From Chloroflexota bacterium (GTDB lineage: Bacteria; Chloroflexota; Anaerolineae; Aggregatilineales; Phototrophicaceae): a stretch of DNA of 59,359 nt. The notes under the pieces are model-generated. The model did no database searches and was not told where the DNA came from. It was given only the letters and a program-made list of their open reading frames with translations. A program made the translations under genes and the position numbers. The stretch covers positions 1-59,359 of the forward strand of contig WTGB01000150.1 of assembly GCA_011523735.1 (NCBI GenBank). Direction: 5' to 3'. Position 1 is the stretch's first letter. Each line of letters opens with the position of its first letter. Positions 1 to 7,936 of this stretch are shown piece after piece.

Positions 1-54
1 GCTTGGAAAGCGGATACGGGAAACCGTACGTGGGTTCGAATCCCACCTTCTCCG
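1..54 (+). tRNA. tRNA-Ser(GGA), 3' part only
   Basis: Only the 3' portion lies in the window. The anticodon loop reads TTGGAAA (3-9), giving anticodon GGA. A long variable arm with stem TACGG/CCGTA and loop GAAA (15-28) marks a class II tRNA. The T arm is GTGGG-TTCGAAT-CCCAC (30-46), followed by the 3' acceptor strand CTTCTCC (47-53) and discriminator G at 54, the serine identity base. CCA is not encoded. The 5' half is outside the window. Confidence 0.88.
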
Positions 55-62
55 CACTCATG

Positions 63-84
63 AGCCCGCCCAGCGGGCTTTTTT
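63..84 (+). terminator. Rho-independent terminator of the tRNA-Ser
   Basis: A perfect 7-bp stem AGCCCGC/GCGGGCT with a 3-nt loop CCA runs straight into a T6 tract. It sits 8 nt after the tRNA end and before the next gene. Confidence 0.85.
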
Positions 85-119
85 CTTAGCAAGTATATCG
101 ACCGGGGAGTCCTGATGTG

Positions 120-2807
120 ATGACCAGCCAGCAGGTTTCGCTCCACGTCAACGGCCAGTCGCATCAACTCGACCTCGACCCGGCCACGCCCTTGCTCTAT
201 GTCCTGCGGGGCGACCTCGGCTTGAAAGCCGCCAAATACGGCTGCGGCACAGAGCTCTGCGGCGCCTGCATGGTCCTGGTCGATGGCGTCGCCGTGCCTT
301 CCTGCCAGCTGCCGGTTGAGCGCGCCGCCGGGCTGCAAATCACCACCTTGGAAGGTCTGGCTGGCGCGGAGGACCTGCACCCCCTGCAAGAGACCTTTCT
401 CGAAGAACAAGCCGCCCAATGTGGCTTCTGCGCCGCCGGCATGATCATCGCCGCCCAAAGCCTGCTCAACCGCGTCCGCTACCCGACAGACGAAGACATC
501 CGCGCCACCCTGGCAAACAACCTCTGCCGCTGCGGGGTATACGATCGCGCCCGCCGCGCCATCAAACTGAGGACGGGCAAGCTTGAAGCGCCGATCTGCC
601 AAGTGATCGAAGGTCAGCCGATCATCGACGCGGCCAATACGCTACCGTCGCCCTCACTCGCTGACTTTCCGCAAATAGACGACTGGCTGCAATTCAACGC
701 CGACCGCAGCCTGACCGTATTTAGCGGCAAGGTCGAATTGGGGCAGGGCATCGCGACCGCCCTCGCGCAAATCGCCGCCGAGGAGTTGGATCTCGCCTTG
801 GAACGAGTTCGCCTTGTCACGGCGGATACCGAACGCAGCCCTGACGAAGGCGGCACCACCGGCAGCCGCTCGCTCGAGACCAGCGGCATCGCCATCCGAC
901 TTGCCGCCGCGACCGCGCGGGAACATCTGCTCGCCCTCGCCTTCGAGCAACTGGAATCGCTGACGCCCGCCCAGGATCTGCTTGTCAGCGACGGTCTCAT
1001 CACCGACCCCCTCAGCGGCCGCAGCGCGGACTACTGGGAGCTGCTCGCTGGCAAGCGCTTTAATCGTATGGTCCGCCTTGATGCGTCCTTGAAGTCACCT
1101 GCCGCCTACAATCTGGTCGGGCAAGCGGCGAAGCGCATCGATCTCTTCAACAAAGTCAGCGGCGGCGAAAGCTACGTGCAGGATATGGCGCTGCCAGGCA
1201 TGCTGCACGCTCGCGTCCTCCGTCCGCCCGGCTATCATGCCCAGCTGCTGAACTTCGCCCGCGCTGACATCTTGACATTGCCCGGCCTAGTTGCTGTGAT
1301 TCAGGACGGCCAGTTCATCGCCATCGTCGCCGAGCGCGAAGAGCAGGCGATCGCCGCCGCCGAACAAGCGCGAGCCTCCGCTGCCTGGACGTTCACCCAG
1401 GACTTGCCGCCCGCCGACGCCATCTATCGCGATCTGCAAAGCAAGCCGGCTCAATCCAATCTCGTTGTTAATGGGACGGCCACCGATGATCCCATTCCAC
1501 CTCGGCAAACCCCGCCCACAGCGCATCAGACCCTCAACGCGACCTACCGGCGCCCCTTCCAAATGCACGCCTCCCTGGGTCCATCAGCCGCTTTGGCTTT
1601 GTGGGAGAATGACAAGCTCACGGTCTGGTCCCATAGCCAAGCCGCTTTCATACTCCGCGGCGCGCTGGCGCAGGTGCTGGACCTGGACGAAACGAACATC
1701 CGCGTCATCCATCGCGAGGGGGCTGGTTGTTACGGGCACAACGGCGCTGACGATGTCGCCCTCGATGCGGCGCTAGTGGCGCGCGAACTGCCCGGCCGGC
1801 CGATCTCGCTCAAATGGTCGCGCTGGGATGAACATGCTTGGGAACCCTACGGCTCCGCTATGCTGCTCCAGTTGCAAGCGAGCCTGTCCCAGGTGGGCGA
1901 AATCATCGAATGGAATCACGATGTCTGGAGCTACGCCCATTCGACCCGTCCCGCCGCGGACCTGGAGACTTCCGGTCTATTGGCCGCCTGGCATCTCGTG
2001 CAGCCCTTCGCGCCCCAGCAGCCGCGACCTATGGGCGGTTATCACTCTGGGGCGCATCGCAATGCCGATCCGCTCTACGATTTCCCACAGAAACGCGTCG
2101 TCCGCCACGCTGTCGCCGATAGCCCGCTCCGTGTCTCCGCCTTGCGCAGCCTCGGCGCCTACGCCAACATCTTCGCCATCGAATCCTTCATGGACGAGTT
2201 GGCGGGGTCCGCTGCTGTCGACCCGCTTGAATTCCGCCTGCGTCACCTGCGCGATGAACGGGCTCGCGCCGTCCTCGAAGCGGCCGCTGACAAAGCCAAC
2301 TGGCATTCCCGTGCGGCAACCCAAGCCAATGACGAAGGCTGGGGCTTGGCGCTGGCGCAGTACAAAAACTTGCAGTGTTATTGCGCCATCATCGTCAAAC
2401 TGCGCGTCGATCGGCAGAGCGGCGAGATTCACTTGGAGCATGTTGTTATCGCCGCCGATGCAGGCCAAGTGGTCAATCCCGATGGCTTAAGCAATCAACT
2501 CGAAGGCGGCTTCGTCCAAGCGGCCAGTTGGACGCTCTACGAAGCGGTGACTTTTGGCAAGCAGGGCATCACCAGTGTGGATTGGGAAACCTACCCGATC
2601 CTGCCCTTCACAGCCGCGCCGACCATCGAGACCGTCATCATCAATCGCTCCGGCCTTCCCTTCCTCGGCGCCGGCGAAGCGGCCCAGAACCCGGCGCCCG
2701 CCGCCATCGCCAACGCAGTCTTCGACGCGGTGGATCTCCGCCTGCGCGAAATCCCTTTCACGCCCGACAAGGTGAAGGCGCGGTTAAACAATTCGCATTT
2801 AGATTGA
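120..2807 (+). CDS. Xanthine dehydrogenase/aldehyde oxidase-family oxidoreductase, 2Fe-2S and molybdopterin subunits fused
   Basis: Seen: the N-terminus carries a plant-type 2Fe-2S domain (CGTELCGAC, with a further Cys about 12 residues on) and a second 2Fe-2S helical domain (CGFC ... CRC). The rest is a molybdopterin-binding region with family signatures such as GKVELGQGI, EGGTTGSRS and the C-terminal GAGEAAQNP. About 895 aa. No FAD domain is present, so the layout resembles isoquinoline 1-oxidoreductase-type IorA-IorB fused into one chain, in which electrons go to an acceptor other than NAD. Such enzymes hydroxylate aldehydes or N-heterocycles. ATG at 120 is preferred over GTG at 117 because GGGGAG (104-109) is well spaced. 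The substrate is unknown; the fucosidase genes downstream are on the opposite strand. Confidence 0.88.
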   Translation: MTSQQVSLHVNGQSHQLDLDPATPLLYVLRGDLGLKAAKYGCGTELCGACMVLVDGVAVPSCQLPVERAAGLQITTLEGLAGAEDLHPLQETFLEEQAAQCGFCAAGMIIAAQSLLNRVRYPTDEDIRATLANNLCRCGVYDRARRAIKLRTGKLEAPICQVIEGQPIIDAANTLPSPSLADFPQIDDWLQFNADRSLTVFSGKVELGQGIATALAQIAAEELDLALERVRLVTADTERSPDEGGTTGSRSLETSGIAIRLAAATAREHLLALAFEQLESLTPAQDLLVSDGLITDPLSGRSADYWELLAGKRFNRMVRLDASLKSPAAYNLVGQAAKRIDLFNKVSGGESYVQDMALPGMLHARVLRPPGYHAQLLNFARADILTLPGLVAVIQDGQFIAIVAEREEQAIAAAEQARASAAWTFTQDLPPADAIYRDLQSKPAQSNLVVNGTATDDPIPPRQTPPTAHQTLNATYRRPFQMHASLGPSAALALWENDKLTVWSHSQAAFILRGALAQVLDLDETNIRVIHREGAGCYGHNGADDVALDAALVARELPGRPISLKWSRWDEHAWEPYGSAMLLQLQASLSQVGEIIEWNHDVWSYAHSTRPAADLETSGLLAAWHLVQPFAPQQPRPMGGYHSGAHRNADPLYDFPQKRVVRHAVADSPLRVSALRSLGAYANIFAIESFMDELAGSAAVDPLEFRLRHLRDERARAVLEAAADKANWHSRAATQANDEGWGLALAQYKNLQCYCAIIVKLRVDRQSGEIHLEHVVIAADAGQVVNPDGLSNQLEGGFVQAASWTLYEAVTFGKQGITSVDWETYPILPFTAAPTIETVIINRSGLPFLGAGEAAQNPAPAAIANAVFDAVDLRLREIPFTPDKVKARLNNSHLD

Positions 2808-2810
2808 ATT

Positions 2811-2860
2811 GTAGGGGCGACCGAAGGGCAGTGTCTACGCGCCCCTTGGGTCGCCCGCGA
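2811..2860. repeat. GTAGGGGCGAC hairpin repeat, long variant
   Basis: Starts GTAGGGGCGACC and ends GGTCGCCCGC. The outer arms GGGCGACC/GGTCGCCC pair over 8 bp. Between them lies a cassette containing GTGTCTACGCGCCCC, which recurs in the copy at 19295. It lies directly after the oxidoreductase stop codon. Confidence 0.8.
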
Positions 2861-2878
2861 TAAATCACCTGATGACTA

Positions 2879-2897
2879 GGCGACACGGTGTCGCCCG
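2879..2897. repeat. Hairpin repeat, short core only
   Basis: Contains arms GGCGACAC/GTGTCGCC around a single G, which is the core of the dispersed hairpin family without the GTAGG head. It lies between the convergent ends of the oxidoreductase and the first fucosidase, where it could act as a bidirectional transcription stop (inference). Confidence 0.65.
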
Positions 2898-2904
2898 CAT
2901 ACGT

Positions 2905-4158
2905 CTACTTGGACAGCTTAATCACCGTCACATGCTCATTCGGCGCCGCGGCCGGACCCAAAATCACTGTGCTATCGCCTTCATGGTTCACCGCAAGCGG
3001 CGCGTCCACTGATGCGTCCAGCCACTCAGCGTTCTGAACATCCATCTTCGGCAGAACCAGACGGCCATTCGCCCGCCAGTCAAAGACATGCAGATAGACT
3101 GCATCGCCCTTCCGCGTCGTCCGGCACCAATCAAGGCTCTGAATCGGTCCCGGCTCCGTCCCATAAACCGCCTCGCCATGCCCATCCAGCCATTCGCCCA
3201 TCGCTTCCAGGCGCTCGACGCTCGGCTGGGGTATTGCGCCTTCCGCGTCCGGACCGATATTCAGCAGATAATTGCCGCCCTTGCTGACGATATCCACTAG
3301 ATTGCATATCAGTTGCTTAATCGATTTCCAGTTGTAGTCATGCGTCTTGAAACCCCAGGTATCGTTGATGGTCGCCGGCGTCTCCCAGTCGATCTCGGCT
3401 TGCAACTCGGGCGGGATGGCGTTGTCCTGCGCCGTGGCGTAATCGCCCAGCTTGTTGCCCAGCCGCCCGCAAACCAGACAGTCCGGCTGCAAACTATGCA
3501 CCAGCTCCAGCAATTCCTGGCTCTGATGCCGGGCGATAATCCGCGGCGTATCAAACCAGATAATCGCGATCGGTCCGTAATTGCTCAGTATCTCCCGCAC
3601 CTGCGGCTTGACGTAATTCTCGATATAATCGGCGAAATCCTGCTCCTCTTCGTTGAAATCCCAGGTGTTGCCGTAGCCGTCGGGATGATGCCAGTCCTGC
3701 GTCTGCGAATAATACAAGCCCAGTTTGATGCCCTCCCGCGCGCAAGCCTCCGCCAGGTCCTTCAATATGTCCACCCCATAAGGTGTGGCGTCGACGATGT
3801 TGTAGTCGGTCTCTTTTGTACCATACATGCAGAAGCCATCGTGATGCTTCGAGGTCAAGACGATGTACTTCTGTCCCGCCTGTTTCGCCAGCTTGACGAT
3901 CTCGTCGGCATCATATTTGACCGGGTTAAACTGCCCAGCCAGCTGCTCGTATTCCGCGATCGGAATCTCGGCGCGCAGCATGATCCACTCGCCGATGCCC
4001 GCGATATGCTCGCCTTTCCAGACGCCTGCCGGAATAGCGTAGACGCCCCAGTGGATGAACATGCCGAACTTCGCCTCGCGCCACCAATCCAGCCGCGGAT
4101 CTTGATTCGCGCCCGGCCGCTGACCACGCTCAGGTTTGAAATACTCTACTTCTGTCAT
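2905..4158 (-). CDS. Alpha-L-fucosidase, GH29 family
   Basis: A 417-aa retaining exo-glycosidase expected to release alpha-linked L-fucose. GH29 hallmarks seen: KFGMFIHWG near residue 31, LTSKHHDGF (101-109), GLYYSQTQDWHHPD (147-160) and IAIIWFD with the probable nucleophile Asp203. A short beta-sandwich-like C-terminus follows. There is no signal peptide or membrane segment, so it is probably cytoplasmic. It follows a second GH29 gene in the same direction with a 38-nt gap, suggesting one transcript. The CTCTGTG repeat lies immediately upstream of the ATG, so no classical ribosome site is obvious. Confidence 0.93.
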   Translation of the reverse strand: MTEVEYFKPERGQRPGANQDPRLDWWREAKFGMFIHWGVYAIPAGVWKGEHIAGIGEWIMLRAEIPIAEYEQLAGQFNPVKYDADEIVKLAKQAGQKYIVLTSKHHDGFCMYGTKETDYNIVDATPYGVDILKDLAEACAREGIKLGLYYSQTQDWHHPDGYGNTWDFNEEEQDFADYIENYVKPQVREILSNYGPIAIIWFDTPRIIARHQSQELLELVHSLQPDCLVCGRLGNKLGDYATAQDNAIPPELQAEIDWETPATINDTWGFKTHDYNWKSIKQLICNLVDIVSKGGNYLLNIGPDAEGAIPQPSVERLEAMGEWLDGHGEAVYGTEPGPIQSLDWCRTTRKGDAVYLHVFDWRANGRLVLPKMDVQNAEWLDASVDAPLAVNHEGDSTVILGPAAAPNEHVTVIKLSK

Positions 4159-4187
4159 CTCTCTGTGCCCTCTGTGTCTCTGTGGTA
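4159..4187. repeat. CTCTGTG-type intergenic repeat
   Basis: Reads CTCTCTGTGCCC then TCTGTGTCTCTGTGG on the plus strand, an iterated CTCTGTG unit. Related copies are at 12320 and 19102. It fills the gap between two fucosidase genes and abuts a start codon. Confidence 0.6.
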
Positions 4188-4196
4188 AATTTAATC

Positions 4197-5627
4197 TCAG
4201 TCCGCCAACTCAATCGCATAAGCGCACACATGCGCCGACGGCATCTCCGCTGGGACAGACAAGCGCAGTCCACCTGAGTCTTGCGATAAGGTAATCACCT
4301 CGTCCGAACCGAGCATTCGCGCCGAAGCCACATTGACATCAGCTAGCGATGTGATTACCGCCTCTCCCTGCGGATGCGCCAACAAGAAGGCATAAAGCGT
4401 ATCCCCCTTGCGCGTGAAACGAATGTCGGCAGGCGTGAAAGCCTCCCGCGCCGTATCGGTGAAGGCGCCCTCCGGCACCTGCGTCGGACCTTCGCCGAAG
4501 GTCGACCAGGGCCGCGTCTCGTATATGCCTTCGCCGTTGAGCGCCAGCCAGCGCCCGATCTCCCGCAGCATGTCCTGCTCAATCTCGGGAATCGTGCCAT
4601 CGGCGCGCGGTCCCACATTCAGCAGCAGCGCGCCATTCTTGCTGACGATATCGACCAGATCAGCGATGATGTCCGCCGCCGTCTTGTAATCGTGATTATC
4701 AATGTAGCCCCAGGAATTCTTCGACACCGATGTATCGTTCTGCCAGAAGAACTTGCGCACATCGCTTAGCTGCCCGCGCTCGATGTCAAATACCGCCACG
4801 CCTTCCGGATAAGAATCGTACTTGTGGTTTATCGCCACGCCTTTGCCCCATTCCTCGCCGCGGTTGTAATAATAAGCCGCGAAGCGCTGCAAGTAGGGCT
4901 CGAAAACCACCTGCTCGATCCACCAATCAAACCACACTACCTGTGGCTGATACTTGTACACCAACTCGCAGCAGCGCGCCAGCCAATCTTCCAGAAACTT
5001 CGCGTCGGGTCTGGGCTGCCAATCCTTCTGCTTCCAAGCCGCGCGATCGGTCTTGTCCTTGGAAGCCTCAACCGCCGGTCCATACAGGCCGTCATTGGTG
5101 GGATCCTGCACATCCGAGGGGAAGCCGCGCCCGCCATCGAAGTACCACCAGTGCTCCGCCCGATGCGATGACACCGCGAAGACCATATCCTGCGCCCGGA
5201 CCGCCGCCGCCAGCTCACCGCAGATATCGCGCTTCGGTCCCGTCTTCGCCGCGCACCAGTCGGTCAGATCGCTGTCATACATGGCGAAGCCATCGTGGTG
5301 CTCCGCCACCGGCATCACAAAGCGCGCGCCGGCGTCTTTGAAAAGCTGCGCCCACTCCGCCGCGTCAAACTTCTCCGCGGTAAGCATGGGGATGAAGTCC
5401 TTGTAACCGAACTCGGTATGCTCGCCCCAGATCGCTCGATGATGCTCAAAAGCCGGATCGTCCCGCAAATACATCCGCCGCGGATACCATTCGTTGCCAA
5501 AAGCCGGCACGCAGTACGGCCCCCAATGGATGAAGATCCCGAACTTGGCATCGATATACCACTCGGGAATCTCGTACTGGCTCAGCGATTCCCAAGTCGG
5601 TTCGTATTTCCCAGCCGCTACAGTCAT
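4197..5627 (-). CDS. Alpha-L-fucosidase, GH29 family
   Basis: A 476-aa GH29 enzyme, only distantly similar to its downstream neighbour. Motifs: KFGIFIHWGPY (28-38), VAEHHDGFAMY (107-117) and VVWFDWWIE with probable nucleophile Asp234. The frame stays open for 24 codons further upstream, but the ATG at 5627 has a clear AGGAG 7-8 nt before it and the upstream residues do not resemble the family. No signal peptide is visible. It is the first gene of a leftward two-gene fucosidase operon and is divergent from a third glycosidase across a 166-bp gap that must hold both promoters. I could not identify an operator there. Confidence 0.93.
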   Translation of the reverse strand: MTVAAGKYEPTWESLSQYEIPEWYIDAKFGIFIHWGPYCVPAFGNEWYPRRMYLRDDPAFEHHRAIWGEHTEFGYKDFIPMLTAEKFDAAEWAQLFKDAGARFVMPVAEHHDGFAMYDSDLTDWCAAKTGPKRDICGELAAAVRAQDMVFAVSSHRAEHWWYFDGGRGFPSDVQDPTNDGLYGPAVEASKDKTDRAAWKQKDWQPRPDAKFLEDWLARCCELVYKYQPQVVWFDWWIEQVVFEPYLQRFAAYYYNRGEEWGKGVAINHKYDSYPEGVAVFDIERGQLSDVRKFFWQNDTSVSKNSWGYIDNHDYKTAADIIADLVDIVSKNGALLLNVGPRADGTIPEIEQDMLREIGRWLALNGEGIYETRPWSTFGEGPTQVPEGAFTDTAREAFTPADIRFTRKGDTLYAFLLAHPQGEAVITSLADVNVASARMLGSDEVITLSQDSGGLRLSVPAEMPSAHVCAYAIELAD

Positions 5628-5793
5628 ATTATTTCTCCTGTTCGAATCAGCGCTTTTTTGCAAATTGCTAAATGTTTGCCCCTCAGCAAGCCATGACATA
5701 TACTTGTGCGCGTGTTGGCTGTGCTAGCCTAACCTGGCAGAGTCTAGTTTAGCGATAGGTGCCTGTCAAGCAAATCAGGCAGGAGGCTCATTG

Positions 5794-7842
5794 ATGTCCG
5801 ATTTTCCCATGCGTATGCGGCAGATTCATCTGGACTTCCACACCTCGGAAGCCATCGCCGGCATCGGCTCGAAATTCGATCCGGATGAATTCGCCGACAC
5901 GCTGGACCAAGCCCGCGTCAATTCCATCACCTGTTTCGCCCGCGGCCATCACGGCTGGATCTATTACGACAGCCAATCACATCCCGAGCGCATCCACCCT
6001 CACCTCGAGCGCAACCTGCTCGTCGAACAGATCGAAGCCTGCCAGGCTCGCGGCATCCGCGTCCCCGTTTACACCACTATCCAATGGGACCATCTGACCG
6101 CGACCCAGAATCCAGAGTGGCTCTGCATCAACGAAGACGGCCGCTATCATGGCAATGGCATGTACGAAGCCGGCTTCTACCGCCGCCTCGCCCTCAACTC
6201 GCCTTATATGGACTTCCTCAAAGCCCACGTCGCCGACATCTTCGCTTGCCTGCCCGCCGTCGATGGCTTCTTCTTCGATATCGTGCAGGCCGTCGATGAC
6301 AGCTCAGTCTGGACGACGCGGGCGATGCTGGAAGCGGGCCTCGACCCCAGCGATCCAGCCGCGCGCCTCGAATACGGCGGCACCGTGCTGGATGCCTTCC
6401 GCAGCGAGATGACCGCTCACGTCCGGGGATTCAGCGAAGATTGCACCATCTTCTACAATCGCGGCCATGTCGGACCGCACAACCGCCGCAACGCCTCCGC
6501 CTTCACGCATTGGGAACTGGAATCCCTGCCCAGCGGCCACTGGGGCTACATCCACTTCCCTCTGACCATGCGCTATGCTCGCACGCTCGATCTGCCCTGC
6601 CTCGGCCACACCGGCAAGTTCCACACCGCCTGGGGCGACTTCCACTCCTTCAAGAATCAAGAGGCGCTGGAATACGAATGCTTCCGCATGATCGCCATGG
6701 GCTGCGGCGCCTTCGTTGGCGATCAACTCCCGCCGGACGGCAAGATCGAAGAACATGTCTACGGGCTGATCGGCAATGTCTATCAACAGATCGAAGCGAA
6801 GGAGCCTTGGTGCGTCGGCGCGCGCGCCCTTAGCGACATCGCGGTCATGACGCCCGAGGAATTCGCGCCGGTCGACAACCGCGGCCTGCAGCCTTCAATC
6901 TGCGGCGTTCACAGCATGCTGCAGGAAGGGGGCCATCAATTCGATATCGTTGACTCGCAAGCGGACTTCAGCGACTACCTGCTGCTCATCCTGCCTGACG
7001 ATATCCCGGTCGATGCCGCGCTCAACGACAAAATAAACGACTTTCTCGCAGGCGGCGGCGCCCTGATCACATCCTTCGAATCCGGCCTGAACGCCGACAA
7101 ATCCGCCTTTGCCCTCGATGCGCTCCCCGTAACGTTTAACGGCGAAGGTCCGCGCGACCGCTTTGGCGAGCTTGTGCGCGGGATCGAATACGAACGCGGC
7201 GATTATACTGAATACATCATTCCGGAAGGCGCGATCGGCAAAGGCCTGCCGCCGACCGAACACGCCATGTACATCCGCGGCCTGGACCTCAACGCAGCCG
7301 AAGATGCCGATGTCCTGGCGCATATCACGCCGGCCGTCTTCGACCGCACTTATGAGCACTTCTGCTCCCATCGACAATCGCCCTCATCCGGTGAATCCGC
7401 CGGCGCCGCCATCGTACGAAGAGGGCAGGTTATCACCTTCTCCAGCCCCATCTTCACCCAGTACTACCACAACGCCCCGCGCTGGTGTCGGACGCTTTTC
7501 CTCAACGCCCTGGATATGCTCCTGCCTCAGCCGCTGGTCAAGCACGGTGGACCCAGCACCCTCGAAGTCATGCTGAACGAGCAGATGGCGCAGAATCGCC
7601 TGGTCCTGCACCTGCTGCACTACATTCCTATCCGCCGCAGCCGCCAAATCGACATCATTGAAGACATCATTCCCCTTTACAACATCCCCATCTCCATCTG
7701 CTCTGACAATTCAATCAAGTCGGTCAAGCTGGCGCCATCCGGCGCGAGCCTGGACTTCAACATCAGCGATGGCAGGATTCATTTCAACGTGCCGGTCGTG
7801 AACGGGCATCAAATGATCGAACTGAACTACCGGGAGGAATAA
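5794..7842 (+). CDS. GH151/GHL6-like glycosidase with beta-galactosidase trimerisation-type domain, putative alpha-L-fucosidase
   Basis: A 682-aa protein. The N-terminal ~370 residues look like a TIM-barrel of the hypothetical glycosyl hydrolase 6 type (IHLDFHTSEAI, NSITCFARGHHGW, PVYTTIQWDH, VDGFFFDIVQ). A GATase-like trimerisation domain of the GH42 type follows (LLLILPDDIPVD, GGGALITSFESG), then a small beta domain. From memory this layout matches GH151, which includes characterised alpha-L-fucosidases; the fucosidase neighbours agree, but activity is inference. No signal peptide. ATG at 5794 follows AGGAGG by 7 nt; a TTG codon directly before it is less likely. Divergently transcribed from the GH29 pair. 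Confidence 0.75.
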   Translation: MSDFPMRMRQIHLDFHTSEAIAGIGSKFDPDEFADTLDQARVNSITCFARGHHGWIYYDSQSHPERIHPHLERNLLVEQIEACQARGIRVPVYTTIQWDHLTATQNPEWLCINEDGRYHGNGMYEAGFYRRLALNSPYMDFLKAHVADIFACLPAVDGFFFDIVQAVDDSSVWTTRAMLEAGLDPSDPAARLEYGGTVLDAFRSEMTAHVRGFSEDCTIFYNRGHVGPHNRRNASAFTHWELESLPSGHWGYIHFPLTMRYARTLDLPCLGHTGKFHTAWGDFHSFKNQEALEYECFRMIAMGCGAFVGDQLPPDGKIEEHVYGLIGNVYQQIEAKEPWCVGARALSDIAVMTPEEFAPVDNRGLQPSICGVHSMLQEGGHQFDIVDSQADFSDYLLLILPDDIPVDAALNDKINDFLAGGGALITSFESGLNADKSAFALDALPVTFNGEGPRDRFGELVRGIEYERGDYTEYIIPEGAIGKGLPPTEHAMYIRGLDLNAAEDADVLAHITPAVFDRTYEHFCSHRQSPSSGESAGAAIVRRGQVITFSSPIFTQYYHNAPRWCRTLFLNALDMLLPQPLVKHGGPSTLEVMLNEQMAQNRLVLHLLHYIPIRRSRQIDIIEDIIPLYNIPISICSDNSIKSVKLAPSGASLDFNISDGRIHFNVPVVNGHQMIELNYREE

Positions 7843-7936
7843 CATGCAGCCAGTCACGTTTGGCGGAACGGGTCTATTCCTAGCCGATTCGGTATATTCC
7901 AATGATTAATATTTCCATAGAGAATCTGACGCTCAC

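Noticed and set aside
3313..4188. 291-aa frame antisense to the first GH29 gene
   Set aside because: Shadow frame; the GH29 motifs lie on the opposite strand.
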